A stretch of DNA of 64,000 nt. It comes from Opisthocomus hoazin (taxonomy: Eukaryota; Chordata; Aves; Opisthocomiformes; Opisthocomidae). Positions 53,601 to 64,000 of this stretch are shown piece after piece. Under the pieces are notes generated by a model. It was not told the origin of the DNA, ran no database searches, and saw nothing but the letters and a program-made list of their open reading frames with translations. Position numbers and translations under genes: made by a program. The stretch covers positions 13,680,417-13,744,416 of the forward strand of contig NC_134415.1 in assembly GCF_030867145.1 (NCBI RefSeq). Direction: 5' to 3'. Numbering within the stretch: position 1 is the stretch's first letter; each line of letters begins with the position of its first letter.

Positions 53601-56600
53601 CCTCACAGTCACAGGCTCTGGTTCTCATGGGGGACTTCAACCACCCTGACATCAGCTGGGAAGACCATACAGCTAGGCAGGTGCAATCCAGGAGGTTCCT
53701 ACAGAGCATCGATGATAACTTTCTGATGCAAGTGGTGGAGGAACCAACAAGGAAAGGCGCGCTGCTGGACCTTGTGTTAACAAACAAGGAGGGACTGGTG
53801 GAGGACGTGAAGGTTGGAGGTAGACTCGGCTGCAGTGACCATGAAATGGTCGAGTTCAGGATCCTGCGTGGAGGAAGCAGGGCGATAAGCAGGATCAAAA
53901 CCCTGGACCTCAGGAGGGCTGACTTTGGCCTCTTCAAGGAGCTACTGGGAGGAATCCCGTGGGCCAGGGCTCTCGAAGGCAGGGGGGTCCATGAGTGCTG
54001 GTCGCTTTTTAAACAACACTTCTTCCATGCACAGGAGCAATGCATCCCCCTGAGAAAGAAATTTAGCAAAGGAGGAAGGAGACCTGCATGGTTAAACAAG
54101 GAGCTTCTAGCGGAGATCAGGCAGAAGAGAAAGGTGCATGGCATGTGGAAAGAGGGACAGGCCACTTGGGAAGAGTACAGAAACGTAGTGAGAGCATGCA
54201 GGGATGCGACGAGGAAGGCCAAGGCTCACCTGGAATTGAAGCTGGCAAGGGATGTCAAAAACAACAAGAAGGGCTTCTTCAACTACATCAGCAGCAAAAG
54301 GAAGGCTAGGGACAATGTGGGGCCGCTGCTGAATGAGGCGGGTGTCCTGGTGACGGAGGATGCGGAGAAGGCAGAGCTAATGAATGCCTTCTTTGCTTCA
54401 GTCTTCAGTGCTAAGACTGGCCCTCAGGAATCCCAGGCCCCGGAGGTAAGAGAGGAAGCCTACAGAGAGGACGACTTTCCCTTGGTCGAGGAGGACTGTG
54501 TGAGGGATCGCTTAAGCGATCTGGATGTCCACAAATCCATGGGCCCCGATGGAATGCACCCACGAGTGCTGAGGGAGCTGGCGGATGTCATTGCTGAGCC
54601 ACTCTCCATCATCTTTGAGAGGTCCTGGAGGACAGGAGAGGTGCCCGAGGACTGGAGAAAGGCCAATGTCACTCCAATCTTCAAAAAGGGCAAGAAGGAG
54701 GACCCAGGGAACTACAGGCCGGTCAGCCTCACCTCCATCCCGGGAAAGGTGATGGAGCAGCTTATCCTGGAGGCCATCATGAAGCAAGTGGAAGAAAAGA
54801 AGGTTATCAGGAGTAGTCAGCATGGATTCACCAAGGGGAAATCATGCCTGACCAATCTGATAGCTTTCTACGATGACATGACTGGCTGGGTAGACGAAGG
54901 GAGAGCTGTGGATGTTATCTACCTTGACTTCAGCAAGGCTTTCGACACAGTCTCCCATGATATCCTCCTGGGGAAGCTGAGGAAGTGTGGGCTGGATGAG
55001 TGGTCAGTGAAGTGGATAGAGAACTGGCTGAATGGCAGAACTCAGAGGGTTGTCATCAGCGGCGCTGAGTCTAGTTGGAGGCTGGTGACAAGTGGTGTCC
55101 CTCAGGGGTCAGTACTGGGCCCAGTCTTGTTTAACTTCTTCATCAACGACCTGGATGAAGAGTTAGAATGTACCCTCAGCAAGTTTGCTGACGACACCAA
55201 ACTGGGAGGTGTGGTAGACACACCGGAAGGCTGTGCTGCCATTCAGCGTGACCTGGATAGGCTCGAGAGCTGGGCAGAGAGGAACTTGATGAGGTTCAAC
55301 AAGGGCAAGTGCAGGGTCCTGCACCTGGGGAGGAACAACCTCATGCACCAGTACAGGCTTGGGGTGGACCTGCTGGAGAGCAGCTCTGCGGAGAGGGACC
55401 TGGGTGTCCTGGTGGACGACAGGTTAACTATGAGCCAGCAGTGTGCCCTGGCTGCCAAGAAGGCCAATGGGATCCTGGGGTGCATCAAGAAGAGTGTGGC
55501 CAGCAGGACAAGGGAGGTTCTCCTTCCCCTCTACACTGCCCTGGTGAGGCCTCATCTGGAGTACTGTGTCCAGTTCTGGGCTCCCCAGTTCAAGAAGGAT
55601 GAAGAGCTACTGGAGAGAGTCCAGCGGAGGGCTACGAGGATGGTGAGGGGACTGGAGCATCTCCCCTACGAGGAGAGGTTGAGGGAACTGGGCTTGTTCA
55701 GCCTGAAGAAGAGAAGGCTGCGAGGGGACCTTATAAATGCCTACAAATATCTGAAGGGTGGGTGTCAGGAGGATGGGGCCAAGCTCTTTTCAGTGGTGCC
55801 CAGTGACAGGACAAGGGGCAATGGGCACAAACTGAGGCACAGGAAGTTCCGTCTGAACATGAGGAGGAACTTCTTCCCTCTGAGGGTGACGGAGCACTGG
55901 AACAGGCTGCCCAGGGAGGTTGTGGAGTCTCCTTCTCTGGAGATATTCAAGACCCGCCTGGACAAGGTCCTGTGCAGCCTGCTGTAGGTGACCCTGCTTC
56001 GGCGGGGGGGTTGGACTAGATGACCCACAGAGGTCCCTTCCAACCCCTACTATTCTGTGATTCTGTGATTCTGTGATTCTGTGACCTTGTCCAGGCGGGT
56101 CGTGAATATCTCCAGAGAAGGAGACTCCACAGCCTCCCTGGGCAGCCTGTTCCAGGGCTCCGTCACCCTCAGAGGGAAGAAGTTCTTCCTCATGTTCAGA
56201 CGGAACTTCCTCTGCTTCAGTTTGTGCCTGTTGCCCCTTGTCCTGTCAATGGGCACCACTGAAAAGAGTCTGGCCCCGTCCTTCTGACACCCGCCCATCA
56301 CCTGTCAACATCCCGTGGGCAGCTGCTCAGACAGCGGCTGCGTGGGGACCCTCCACAGCTGAAGCGTGGGGCAGCCGCCCCGCTGCTCGGCACAGAGGGG
56401 TTTCTCCCTGTTGTCTCGGCACAAGTGGTGGAAGGAGCTGGGGAAGCTTTCACGCCAAAGGGCAGCCATCTGCTGAAGGAAGAGCTTGCTTCCAGGGGTG
56501 AGCAGTAGCTCGCATGGGTTTGCACGGGGTTCTCTGCTGCGGTGCAGAATACGCAGCTTTAACGTGTGGCGTCCCTGACTGCGCGGTGCAAGCAAAGGGC

Positions 56601-59600
56601 GCTGAGGCGGCAGAGCAGCCTTCGTAAGCAGGCAGTTCGCTGCCTGTTAGAAGAGCTTTCCGAAGTCATCCTGTGTGTCTCTCTGGAGAAGAGAAATCAG
56701 CGTGTAATGATTTGCTGATAAAGAAAAAAGTCAGTGCAGTCTTTTGCCCCAGGTGAGCAATACTTGGGATCTGTAATACTGCTTTTTTCATTGATGCCAC
56801 CAAGACATACACACATTTCCACAAATACTGAAATACGGCTGTGTTGACGAATGGGTCTGTCAGTTCGTTGAGTCTCTTTTGGTGACCAGTCTGTCAGGAC
56901 GTCTTTCTGTCTTCTGCTGGCAGTTACAGACACGATAGCTTACAGTCAAACCTTGTGTCATCCAGCCTGAAATTGCTGCATGTGACGGACCAACTGTTGC
57001 AAGTCAGTTAATTTGTTTCACAAATCAGAAGGGCTTTTCACGTGGAAAGCTTACTTTTTTGTGGGGATAGTAGAACAGAAGACAACTAACTAGGAGCTCC
57101 AAGGAAGGGGAGCAGGTGGCACGGCTGATGAATTTGTCTGATAGTCTGCTCCCTGTCATGCTTTCAGGAGAGCCACGTAGCACCCACTCGCTCCCGTCTC
57201 CTACAGGCATGTGCGTCCTCTCCACCCCAGGATGCCGCTTACCGGTGTGTAACTGGAGGTGGGAGAGGGGGCACCTACAGCGACCGCAGCCCCTGCGCAC
57301 ATTTGGGTTAAGCTGCGACTGAGATTGCTTGTATGTCTCATCACGTGACTGGCCTTGTGTCTACCGCTTTACAGATGATACCAGCGTTGTTTTTATCTCA
57401 CTAGTGGGTTCTCGTTTAATTTATATATATATAAAAAAAAAAATCCCCTTTAATAAACCAGTTGGCTTTGGGTGGGAAGCGTGCTTTGCTAAAGAAAAAC
57501 ATTTGTCTTTTCAGAACATCTGTCGTAGTTTAAATAAAAATGAAAAAGCACCCTTTAAATGGTATTTTGATATGTTTTCCAGTAAACTTTAATTCTGGAT
57601 TATATCTAAATGAATCTTGATTCCAAGTCATTCATCATTTTCTAATACAATAACCATGCAAAATGGTTACCAAAAATATTGTTGTACTTAATGTTTACAG
57701 GCTATCTCTAGTTAACAAAAAACTCATTCTGATTCTTTGGTATAATTGTGAAAATAGTTCACAAATGAAGATTTCCTTCTTGCTAATTTAAGCTATGTTT
57801 TAAGTAAAATTTTTAATAAAACTTTTTTTTTTTTAAGGGGACAATACACCTGTTCCGCAAATCACAGAGATCGTTGGTTGGAAAGTTAACACATGAATTT
57901 AGGTTGGTTGCAGCAGATAGGAGGGTAAGTATTTCTTTTAAAAAATGAATAATAATAGTAATAATAAAGACATTAGCTGTGATAAGTTAAAATACATTAT
58001 TAACTTGAGTATATTTTAAGATTTTTTTCTTTGAAATTTTCTGTGTATGCTTAAAAAGAAATCCAGCTGTGAAGCTGGATTCCTTCCTGTGCATTGTCCC
58101 TGTCAGTTAGTGCTCTCCAAAACTTACATTTAATGAGTTCAGTAGAACTGTGAAGATGCACAGATGTTTTTGGGACTGAAGTTCTGGCACAGAGAAAGGA
58201 ACCCATTAATAGGAAGTTGTGTAAGTCTGCATTCAAAAGTCAGACGGAGCGTGCTGTACTCAAATGCAAATATTATACAGCGGTGACTTTTTTTAGTCCA
58301 TGAAGGTATTTTTAACATGATGCACAAGCGCTGTTTGTAAACGAGATTTGAGACAATATGTAAAGTTAAAAACAGAATACGGGCTTGTTTTGAAATGTAA
58401 ATTTTTGGGAGGGAGGACAAGCCATTTCTGCTTGCATGATGAAGTACTGCAATATTGTTGTTTACAACCAGACAGATATATTTTTGTCTTGTAAATTTTG
58501 GAAGATGTAAAATATGTATTTATTCTCATCAACAGTCCTGGAAGATCTTGCTGTTTGGTGCTATAAATTTAATATGTATTGGATTCCTGCTAATGTGGTG
58601 CAGCTCTACGAACAGCATAGGTAGGTGGCTCTCTTGTACTGAAACTACAGCCAGCTACTGTGTGTTTTCTTGGCTTGTGAAGTTCCAACATACTATAAAA
58701 GCAAAGTTCAGCACATAATGGAGTTAGGTGGCTGCACAGCAAGGTTTGGAAAGTGCTTCCTTTTGATTTGCTGCGGTCAGTTCAGAGGCATTTCTTACAG
58801 GCAAGCGTGGATGGGTGGAAGCCCTTCAAAGCTTGCAGGGTTTTTCCAGACCTGCTGGTCGTTTTCTTCCTGCAGTAACTTCTTCAACTTTATGGTTGCA
58901 AAAAAATAGACTTCGAAGCTAGTCCTCAAACCTCTTCCGTATATAAATTGTGCCAGTGACACAGAGACGCTCACTGTTAGCTGAATGAAGATGTTTGTGG
59001 TGTGGCAAAAGGCTTCTCCGATTCTAGGAATGCCACTTTTCAATATTTTGTATATCTTCTACTTTTCTGTAGGGGCTCCAAGGTGCTTCCCATCATCTAT
59101 ACTGAAAGTAGAATACCATATGTTTTTTATTTGTGACATGGGTTTTCTTGCAGTTTCAAGATGGGTCGGAGAAGCAAAACAAGTAGAAAATTCTGTTGAA
59201 CCTGTTTTCGCTGCAGTAATGCACACAGGAGATCTCTTGCTTTGGGGGTGATGTGTTACTAGAAGGTCTCCTGACTTTTCTGTATTTAAATTCTTAGTCA
59301 CAGCTAGGTCACAAGCTTAATACCATTTGTATCTGGGCATTATTAAATGCTTTATTAGAATTAGGATTGCCATAATCAACCTGTTTATGAAGTTAAATAT
59401 GTTGCTGTGCTTAGGTCATTCATGTTATATACACGTACAAAAGACAGAAAGACTTGCTCTGTCAGCAGAGACCGTTTATGTAGATAGAAGGTGGAGAAGA
59501 GCTGCACAAGAGGGACTTAGAAGAACAAGTGATTTATGCATTGAAAAATAAGTTTTAATATTTGCTGGGTTTTTTTACAGCTTTAACTGCTTACACATAT

Positions 59601-62600
59601 TTGACAATTTTTGACCTTTTCAGGTGAGTAGTTTCCCCTTTTAGTCTTACTGTTAGTTTGTGCTTGTCTGCATGTATTTCTATACATATAAAATTTATTT
59701 ACAGATATAAACACATATTAATTAGTCGTCAGTATAGAAACACTAACTGGTTTAAATATAGCTTAAATGAGTATGAAATTGTACATCACAATAGATGATG
59801 AGAAACACCATAGCTTACTGAGAATGACTGGTAACAAATGAGTTCAGTCATGGATTTCTCTGTGCAGATGTGTTGACAACATAAAACAGAATCTAGCATC
59901 AAACTGTTGCCTGGAGGTTCACTCGGAACATTTCCCTAATGCCACAGTAAGTGGTTCTGAGGTATCCCTCAGCTTAAGCGTAAGGAAACGAGGAGTATGT
60001 TATCCTATTTCTACTTAAAAATATTTCAAGAGCTAGATCCCATGCACTCTTCCAATAAGGTCACTAGATATTTTTAGTATTTTTCCTGTTTCCTAACAAT
60101 ATGATGTTAAAACTACTTCAAGTTTGAAAGTTCTGAACGCTTTTGATAGTACAGACGTGAAATATATTGAATTCTTATCTGAGATGCAGATTGGTAGCAG
60201 TGGTTGGGAAATAAACTGCATAAAATGCATGTATTTTGTAATTATTAACCTACATTATCTTCTTTGCTAGCTCACGAGCGTATAAGAAGTATGGATCAGC
60301 TATTTGCACTCTGTTTTGCCCACTACATACTGTAGTTTGTCTGGCTGATAGTAGAACATTTATAAATAACAGCAGCAAACGTGCAGAAAGGAAAATGAAT
60401 GGTTGATACAGGCACAAAAATACTTAACTTGATCTGTGACTGCATTAGAATTGTGATATAACTTCAATGGATCTTGTATTTCTCTTAGAATTTTGTATCT
60501 GCCAAGTTTTATCATCTTGACTCAAAGTACCTTTTACACCTTGGGTTTTGATGTTGTATTTGTATAGGGGTGTTTTTGTGGTTTGTTTTGTTTCGTTTTG
60601 TTTTTGTATGTTTTAGTTTTAGAAGTGGAATACCTGGCACTGATGTACTAGTTTAATTAGGAGACGGACTAGAAGATTATTCTAACTCACAGCAGTCTCT
60701 TTGAATAGTTTTGATTTGTTGTAAGGGAGAACAACGCTCAGTAATTCTGCTGCAAAAATCAACTTCTGGTTCTTTCATTTTTGTCATCTTCCTGGTAATT
60801 TATAGTAGTTTTACAGAGTATATGTATTTAGTATTTTGTGTATGAGCAGTATTATTTCCTCTGCTTTTGCTTTTACTCCACACAGCTGTGTGATCAGGTT
60901 GTGAGGATGTGATTGTTCAGCAGCTGTGGGGATGAGTTCTTGATCCGGTCTGATTTGATGTTGTCATTAATTAAGAAAGGGCTGCATAAAGGCACAGATG
61001 GCACTGAATCCGGATGGGTTCCAATACGAAAAAATGTCCAGAGGGATCAATAGAGGAAAAATAGGCAAAGGAAATGTGGCTCATCCTAGAAAAAAATCAT
61101 GCTAAAATAATTGAAATTTCAGACATGTTATATGAGAGGAAAACTTGGGAAGAAAATAGCAAGGGACGTGTGGCTGTCAGTGAATGGCCAGTGAGATTAG
61201 AGCTTCTACAGATGAATGCAGCCAAAAAAGTAAATCCGTTTTGGCCACATGTAGACAAATCACACTGTGGAAAAGAGAGGCAATACTTGGCATAGCCTGA
61301 GACTTATTCTAGAGTGCTAAATCTAATTCATGGTATATCTCTAAAAGAAGAGTTTAATGGAGAGCTTTCTTCACTGTTTCACTGGGATACAAAGGAAGTG
61401 ACACAAATGTGACAGTCCTGTGATCTTGCTTATCATGTTCCTTCTCAAATGGCCTTTCTCAGGTTACAGTGTTTCTAGGCAGATTTGTAAAGGACACGGA
61501 AGAGGAGCATTGACTGGGTGTCTGGTTCAATATTTTCATAGGCTTTTGCTTTGTACTTTTCATTACAGTGTGTGACATGTGCTGTCTGGTATCACACACA
61601 GTATAAAAGGATTTTCTCAAACCACCTTTGCCAGTTAGTCAGATTCTGGGATATTGGTCTCACGTACTCCGCGTCCCTTTCAGAACAACTCATGGAGTGC
61701 ATGCAGATTAAACACTGGCTGTGGTCTTGTCTGTCAGGGCCTCGGTGGAAAAATGTGTTGCATTTGGAGTTAGGGTAAATTTGATTCAGGCTGAGTGATG
61801 TTCTACGCTGAAGAAGGTTGGTGGCAGCCTTTGTAAGCAGAGGCATGCTGTAAGCGTACAGCGTTAGGCTGTCTCCTGGTGTAAGGAATCAGACCAGCTA
61901 GCATCCTGCTAAAATTATTTGCTGCCCTGTCATGGGAACAGCTGAGACCTCATTGTGCAGTCTGAGTTTTATTTCCGAGCACAGCCTTTTGTGGATTCAC
62001 TGGAACTGTCGCTGTGACAGTGGTGGAGGTGTTGAGTTCACGGTAAGACGTGGTTATATTAATTTGTTCAGTTCTGATGGCTAAAGTGTATATTTGTAGA
62101 TTAACCACTTTGTAAAGGCTGCAGTTATTTATCGGAGTCTTAATTCTCACCCTTTTTTCAGTTTGATAACATGTCTAATAAGCTACTGGGTAATGATGAA
62201 GAAACCCAGCCCAGTCTATTCATTTGGGTGAGTACTAATAAGAAGATACAGTGTTTGCTAATACGACGTTTGATACGTTGCTGAGTATGATTGCCTGTAT
62301 CCCCTAACAGCCATAATGAATAATCTGGGTGGAAAAGAGCCTAAAAGTAAGGAGACCCGAGACTTGTGCTGTAAAGAACAGTTACACAACAGGGGAGGAG
62401 AGGAGAGGGGAGGGGCAGGGAAAAGAATTAAGAAATGCTTAATTTTAAGCTGTTTGTTGTTAGTGGAGTGTTGGCTTAAAAGAAACTGAAAATAATGCCT
62501 GTTCCATAAAACTTCCAGTTTCTTCCCATCTATCTGCTCTTGAAAGAACTGGAAATAGGAAGTCTGTCCTGCTGGTTCCTGCACAGACCAGAATGCAATT

Positions 62601-64000
62601 GATGCATTGTTCCATGTTCAGTGTTGCTAAACTTAATTCTCAAATTTCAGGTTTGAAAGGTTTGAAGTTCTAGCCGTATTTGCATCTACAGTTCTGGCAC
62701 AGCTTGGTGCTCTTTTTATACTGAAGGAAAGGTAGGGATACGTACATTTTCTTTGTTTTTTTGTTATGGATGAAGATATTCCAGATTGAGCAAAAGCATA
62801 TGCATTCTACAAATGCTATCTGTAAAGAGATAGTGTAGAAGAAACTTGAGATTTTAAAAAATATTGCTAAACCTTACTGCTCACTTGTATTGATTACAGT
62901 ACACATAGGCTTTAGATGAAATGACAGGAATTAATAAATGTCATTAAACAGCTTTCAAGAAAAAGACTCAATGTTCTTAAGAATCATATTTTCTGAAAAG
63001 TTAGGCATTTAATGCATTTCCCTATGTATCTTGACTTTTAAAAATCATTAATAAATAAAACTGTTTTGCCTTTTTTTTTTACTTCAGTTACTTCCTGAAG
63101 TAAAGCAACTTCGTAATGTAGTAAGGATCTGAATGTTTAAACTATCAACTTCATCAGTCTCTCAAAATTTGCTCGAGTATTAATTTGACATAGCATCTAT
63201 GCTTGGAAGCATTTGTATTTCAGGAGGTTAGCTTAAAAATTATTTCAGTCTTTAAAAATGAAGAGGCTTTTGTTAACTTCTGGTATTTAAAACTGGGGCA
63301 GTGTACCTTCCATTTCTCTATTCAAAGGCCCTGTTTTCTCTGTAAAGGGCTATTTTAATGACTGAGCAATTTTATAGGATAGGTTGACCTGTTGTACTGC
63401 CAGTGCACTGGGGTGAATTCTAATGATGATGCACTGCCAAAGCCTCCAACTCTTCAAATATCAGTTTTAGGAAATTCCCAAAACTTACCACAGGTTTTCC
63501 TGTTACAGCTGAAGCTCGTTTCTTATTTTACTGGTGGGTAAAAGAAGGTTTGTATCTCCACCACAGTATCCAACATTTACTTTATTTGGCCTTGCTTAGT
63601 GAGAAGCTGTAAGTCAGGGATTTCAGACTTAGTTTGTTGTGGTTACCAACACCATTAGCGGCAGTAGCAATATTTTTTTGCATGTTCATTTACAAGCATC
63701 TTTTTATTGTGTAGGCAGCATTCATGGCAGCTAGCACCTGTGTGACACAGCTTGGAAATAGCTGGAAAATCTAAATTACACCCTGCTTCATTTCAGTGTT
63801 AATTGTTTTCATCACTTATAAAACTTGCTGTGCTTATTTAAGCAATTAATTTTTTTTTCAGTATTGTGTCTGTCAGTTTTTGTTTATGAATGGCAGCTAA
63901 TTCTTCAGAACTGAAAAAATGTGCTTCAGGTATCAAGGTTTTATTGTATGAATATAACTCCAATTTTCAATTATTTTTGTAGTGCGGAGCGGTTTCTGGA
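50661..64000 (+). CDS. SLC30A6: SLC30A6, zinc transporter ZnT6 (exons 1-7, partial at right edge)
   Basis: ZnT6 is a cation-diffusion-facilitator family member that pairs with ZnT5 in the early secretory pathway. The heterodimer supplies zinc to enzymes such as alkaline phosphatases. Exons here are 50661-50663, 57838-57924, 58536-58620, 59581-59623, 62162-62227, 62651-62731 and 63983 to beyond the window. They join in frame with consensus splice sites. The protein begins [13 protein letters not shown] and includes [20 protein letters not shown], a first membrane segment (about 33-51), a second (about 60-82, with YLTIFDLF), the loop [20 protein letters not shown], and a third (about 98-119). 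TM2 lacks the His of the family's HxxxD zinc site, which is known for ZnT6 and fits a non-transporting partner role. Only about the first 128 of about 460 residues are in the window. The 7.2-kb first intron contains the full-length CR1. Confidence 0.95.
51503..51596 (-). mobile_element. older CR1, antisense, left piece (split by the full-length CR1)
   Basis: Minus-strand CR1 3' UTR: CACAGAATCACAGAA, then GAAGGGACCTCTGTGGGTCA and CAGGCTACACAGGACCT. It stops abruptly at GACCT (51592-51596), and the next base starts the full-length CR1. It continues in the right piece at 56083. Confidence 0.92.
51597..52034 (+). promoter_or_regulatory. CR1 5' UTR with probable internal promoter
   Basis: GC-rich leader ahead of ORF1. 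In CR1 elements the 5' UTR acts as an internal promoter, and this one is complete by position. A TTG-started extension of ORF1 from 51933 is open but lacks an AUG. Confidence 0.65.
52035..53126 (+). CDS. CR1 ORF1 protein (zinc-knuckle/coiled coil/esterase-like)
   Basis: 363 codons. The start ATG at 52035 was chosen for its GCCATGG context and because MVTTR is the usual CR1 ORF1 beginning; upstream codons from 51933 lack ATG. Cys32-x2-Cys35 and Cys50-x2-Cys53 form a PHD/zinc-like cluster, followed by a short coiled coil (about 54-82). A basic KKKRR stretch precedes the SGNH esterase-like domain (196-363). The GDS nucleophile block (GDSLLRG, 201-207) and a CLPGA block (224-228) are present. The third block reads GGDE (255-258) where GxND is usual, and the last block reads SGVQL (338-342) where DGxHL is usual. 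The family role is RNA/lipid-associated packaging of the retrotransposon RNP; catalysis is doubtful here. The last codons GCT TTA AAC TAG contain a -1 slippery site. Confidence 0.9.
   Translation: MVTTRGKAVARRSVGTQTEAPCKNAGVQVSGCRECLSLALVPEDSRDNGCVRCEQVNDLLSLVAELKEEVERLRSIWECEREIDWWSRTLPSLRQRQQEAAPQKAENPHPSCHRAERGGLRDGGEWKQVPARGGKRISPQPPSPAQLPLSNRYGALEREGLATEDVGQGEAPSRGLPRTSQTAPRITTASTKKKRRVIVIGDSLLRGTEGPICRPDPSHREVCCLPGARVRDVAKKLPGLVRPSDYYPLLVMQVGGDEVAERSAKAIKRDFRALGRLVEGSGAQVVFSSIPSVAGDSTERGRKTHLVNRWLRDWCHRSNFGFFDHGEVYTAPGLLATSGVQLSQRGKRILGHELAGLIERALN
53117..53123 (+). promoter_or_regulatory. -1 ribosomal frameshift slippery heptamer (U UUA AAC) at the ORF1/ORF2 junction
   Basis: ORF1 reads GCT TTA AAC TAG in its own frame, so T TTA AAC has the exact X XXY YYZ phase. 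A -1 slip reads TTT AAA CTA GGT TTG AAG and enters ORF2. ORF2 frame is open from 53111 only, after TGA at 53108-53110, so the overlap is 16 nt and includes the heptamer. A G-rich run (53134-53144) follows at about 10 nt. I could not find a strong stem by eye. Confidence 0.6.
53129..55987 (+). CDS. CR1 ORF2: AP endonuclease and reverse transcriptase
   Basis: 952 codons counted from TTG 53129, stop TAG 55985-55987; the frame extends up to 53111. It nicks target DNA and reverse transcribes CR1 RNA in the nucleus. Endonuclease residues are in place: Asn36, Glu63 (ITETWW), Asp169 and Asn171 (GDFN), Asp214, Asp237-His238 (CSDHE). RT blocks: [20 protein letters not shown], motif [10 protein letters not shown] (Asp600), motif [12 protein letters not shown] (655-665), motif C FADD (686-689). 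The C-terminus carries the typical [20 protein letters not shown] and [17 protein letters not shown] stretches. There is no ATG before M40 (53246), which would remove catalytic Asn36. Translation therefore needs frameshifting, reinitiation or a non-AUG start. Confidence 0.96.
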   Translation: MKGEGDIAQLTRDEPRLRVPRPGVTLTAQLKCVYTNARSMANKQEELEAIIQQDGYDLVAITETWWDNSHDWHAVIDGYRLFRKDRPTRRGGGVALYVRQQLECIELGLGASEEGVESLWVRIKGQAHTGDITVGVYYRPPDQEEEVDEAFYRQLQAASQSQALVLMGDFNHPDISWEDHTARQVQSRRFLQSIDDNFLMQVVEEPTRKGALLDLVLTNKEGLVEDVKVGGRLGCSDHEMVEFRILRGGSRAISRIKTLDLRRADFGLFKELLGGIPWARALEGRGVHECWSLFKQHFFHAQEQCIPLRKKFSKGGRRPAWLNKELLAEIRQKRKVHGMWKEGQATWEEYRNVVRACRDATRKAKAHLELKLARDVKNNKKGFFNYISSKRKARDNVGPLLNEAGVLVTEDAEKAELMNAFFASVFSAKTGPQESQAPEVREEAYREDDFPLVEEDCVRDRLSDLDVHKSMGPDGMHPRVLRELADVIAEPLSIIFERSWRTGEVPEDWRKANVTPIFKKGKKEDPGNYRPVSLTSIPGKVMEQLILEAIMKQVEEKKVIRSSQHGFTKGKSCLTNLIAFYDDMTGWVDEGRAVDVIYLDFSKAFDTVSHDILLGKLRKCGLDEWSVKWIENWLNGRTQRVVISGAESSWRLVTSGVPQGSVLGPVLFNFFINDLDEELECTLSKFADDTKLGGVVDTPEGCAAIQRDLDRLESWAERNLMRFNKGKCRVLHLGRNNLMHQYRLGVDLLESSSAERDLGVLVDDRLTMSQQCALAAKKANGILGCIKKSVASRTREVLLPLYTALVRPHLEYCVQFWAPQFKKDEELLERVQRRATRMVRGLEHLPYEERLRELGLFSLKKRRLRGDLINAYKYLKGGCQEDGAKLFSVVPSDRTRGNGHKLRHRKFRLNMRRNFFPLRVTEHWNRLPREVVESPSLEIFKTRLDKVLCSLL
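55988..56082 (+). other. CR1 3' UTR and terminal ATTCTGTG repeats
   Basis: A short 3' UTR (GTGACCCTGCTTCGG, a G run, then GACTAGATGACCCACAGAGG) and four 8-bp ATTCTGTG units. CR1 lacks a poly(A) tail, and this end is what its reverse transcriptase recognises. Confidence 0.9.
56083..56297 (-). mobile_element. older CR1, antisense, right piece
   Basis: It begins GACCTTGTCCAGGCGGGTCG, the exact continuation of the left piece in a CR1 read on the minus strand. It runs to about 56297 (GGGTGTCAGAAGGACGGG on the minus strand), where the old copy is 5'-truncated. Translation of the minus strand shows [20 protein letters not shown] and then [17 protein letters not shown]. Confidence 0.92.
56298..57837 (+). 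other. rest of SLC30A6 intron 1
   Basis: About 1.5 kb after the nested CR1 insertion. It is moderately GC-rich to about 57.3 kb and then AT-rich. Short open frames on both strands have no family likeness, and no repeat was recognised. Confidence 0.6.
57838..57924 (+). CDS. SLC30A6: SLC30A6 exon 2
   Basis: 87 nt, phase 0, encoding the cytosolic N-terminus [20 protein letters not shown] and then FRLVAADRR. Acceptor TTTTAAG after a T11 run; donor GTAAGT. Confidence 0.95.
58536..58620 (+). CDS. SLC30A6: SLC30A6 exon 3 (TM1)
   Basis: 85 nt encoding [20 protein letters not shown] and then WCSSTNSI. Acceptor TCAACAG, donor GTAGGT. Confidence 0.95.
59581..59623 (+). CDS. SLC30A6: SLC30A6 exon 4 (TM2 start)
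   Basis: 43-nt micro-exon encoding [13 protein letters not shown] between TTTTTTTACAG and GTGAGT. It carries the changed zinc-site region: Asp is kept, the usual His is absent. Confidence 0.95.
59624..62161 (+). other. SLC30A6 intron 4
   Basis: 2.5 kb of AT-rich sequence. I see no exon, repeat family or RNA gene in it. Confidence 0.6.
62162..62227 (+). CDS. SLC30A6: SLC30A6 exon 5
   Basis: 66 nt encoding [20 protein letters not shown] and then FG. Acceptor TTTTTTCAG, donor GTGAGT. Confidence 0.95.
62651..62731 (+). CDS. SLC30A6: SLC30A6 exon 6 (TM3)
   Basis: 81 nt encoding [20 protein letters not shown] and then LFILKE. Donor GTAGGG. Confidence 0.95.
63983..64000 (+). CDS. SLC30A6: SLC30A6 exon 7 (first 18 nt, cut by window end)
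   Basis: After TTTTTGTAG the sequence reads on in phase as (S)AERFLE, the conserved continuation after LFILKE. Confidence 0.9.

Larger units (their letters stand above)
51597..56082 (+). mobile_element. full-length CR1 non-LTR retrotransposon with both ORFs open (~4.49 kb)
   Basis: It starts GATTTCGGCGAAGCTACTGA and ends in four ATTCTGTG units (56052-56083). It has a GC-rich 5' UTR of about 438 bp, ORF1 (363 codons from ATG 52035), ORF2 (952 codons from 53129, frame open from 53111) and a short 3' UTR. No stop or frameshift breaks either frame. It is flanked by GACCT on both sides (51592-51596 and 56083-56087), a probable 5-bp target-site duplication. It is inserted in the older antisense CR1 within SLC30A6 intron 1, in sense orientation to that gene. 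Most genomic CR1 copies are severely 5'-truncated, so an intact copy indicates a recent insertion. Confidence 0.95.

Overview
This window is bird nuclear DNA. It holds CR1 (chicken repeat 1) retrotransposons in several states of decay, an avian-type solo LTR, CpG-island promoters, and large introns with GT/AG splice sites around exons that encode conserved vertebrate proteins. I cannot name the species. The gene order is DPY30 (minus strand), SPAST (plus), SLC30A6 (plus), which matches the order I recall for human chromosome 2p22.

Layout. 1-3924: three coding exons of DPY30 on the minus strand; its last coding exon lies left of the window. Its CpG-island promoter covers about 4621-5520, and a CR1 fragment (4131-4620) abuts the island. 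5521-8230: intergenic, no convincing gene. 8230-9530: SPAST CpG island, with a 69-bp tandem duplication carrying two ZNF143-like sites. 8854-41980: all 17 SPAST coding exons. Together they give 620 codons plus a stop, with every splice phase compatible. SPAST introns hold one truncated CR1 (10545-11009), one LTR (11184-11702), one old CR1 just before the last exon (41533-41760), and an orphan CpG-rich patch in intron 8. 42.7-50.1 kb: intergenic. 50.1-51.5 kb: SLC30A6 CpG island. Its exon 1 codes for the initiator Met only, and exons 2-7 (57838 onward) run off the right edge.

The most notable object is in SLC30A6 intron 1. A full-length CR1 (51597-56082) has both frames open and sits inside an older, antisense CR1 copy that it split in two. 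Its ORF1 ends in a perfect U UUA AAC heptamer directly before the ORF1 stop. A -1 slip there enters ORF2, which has no usable AUG ahead of its endonuclease domain. This predicts an ORF1-ORF2 fusion made by programmed -1 frameshifting. ORF2 keeps its endonuclease and reverse transcriptase residues. The ORF1 esterase-like domain keeps its GDS serine but appears to have lost the usual Asp/His block.

The three host genes work in different places: DPY30 in histone H3K4 methyltransferase complexes in the nucleus, spastin in microtubule severing at ER, endosome and midbody membranes, and ZnT6 as the non-transporting partner of ZnT5 in the early secretory pathway. Protein identities come from reading translations against remembered family sequences. 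No alignment or database search was run.
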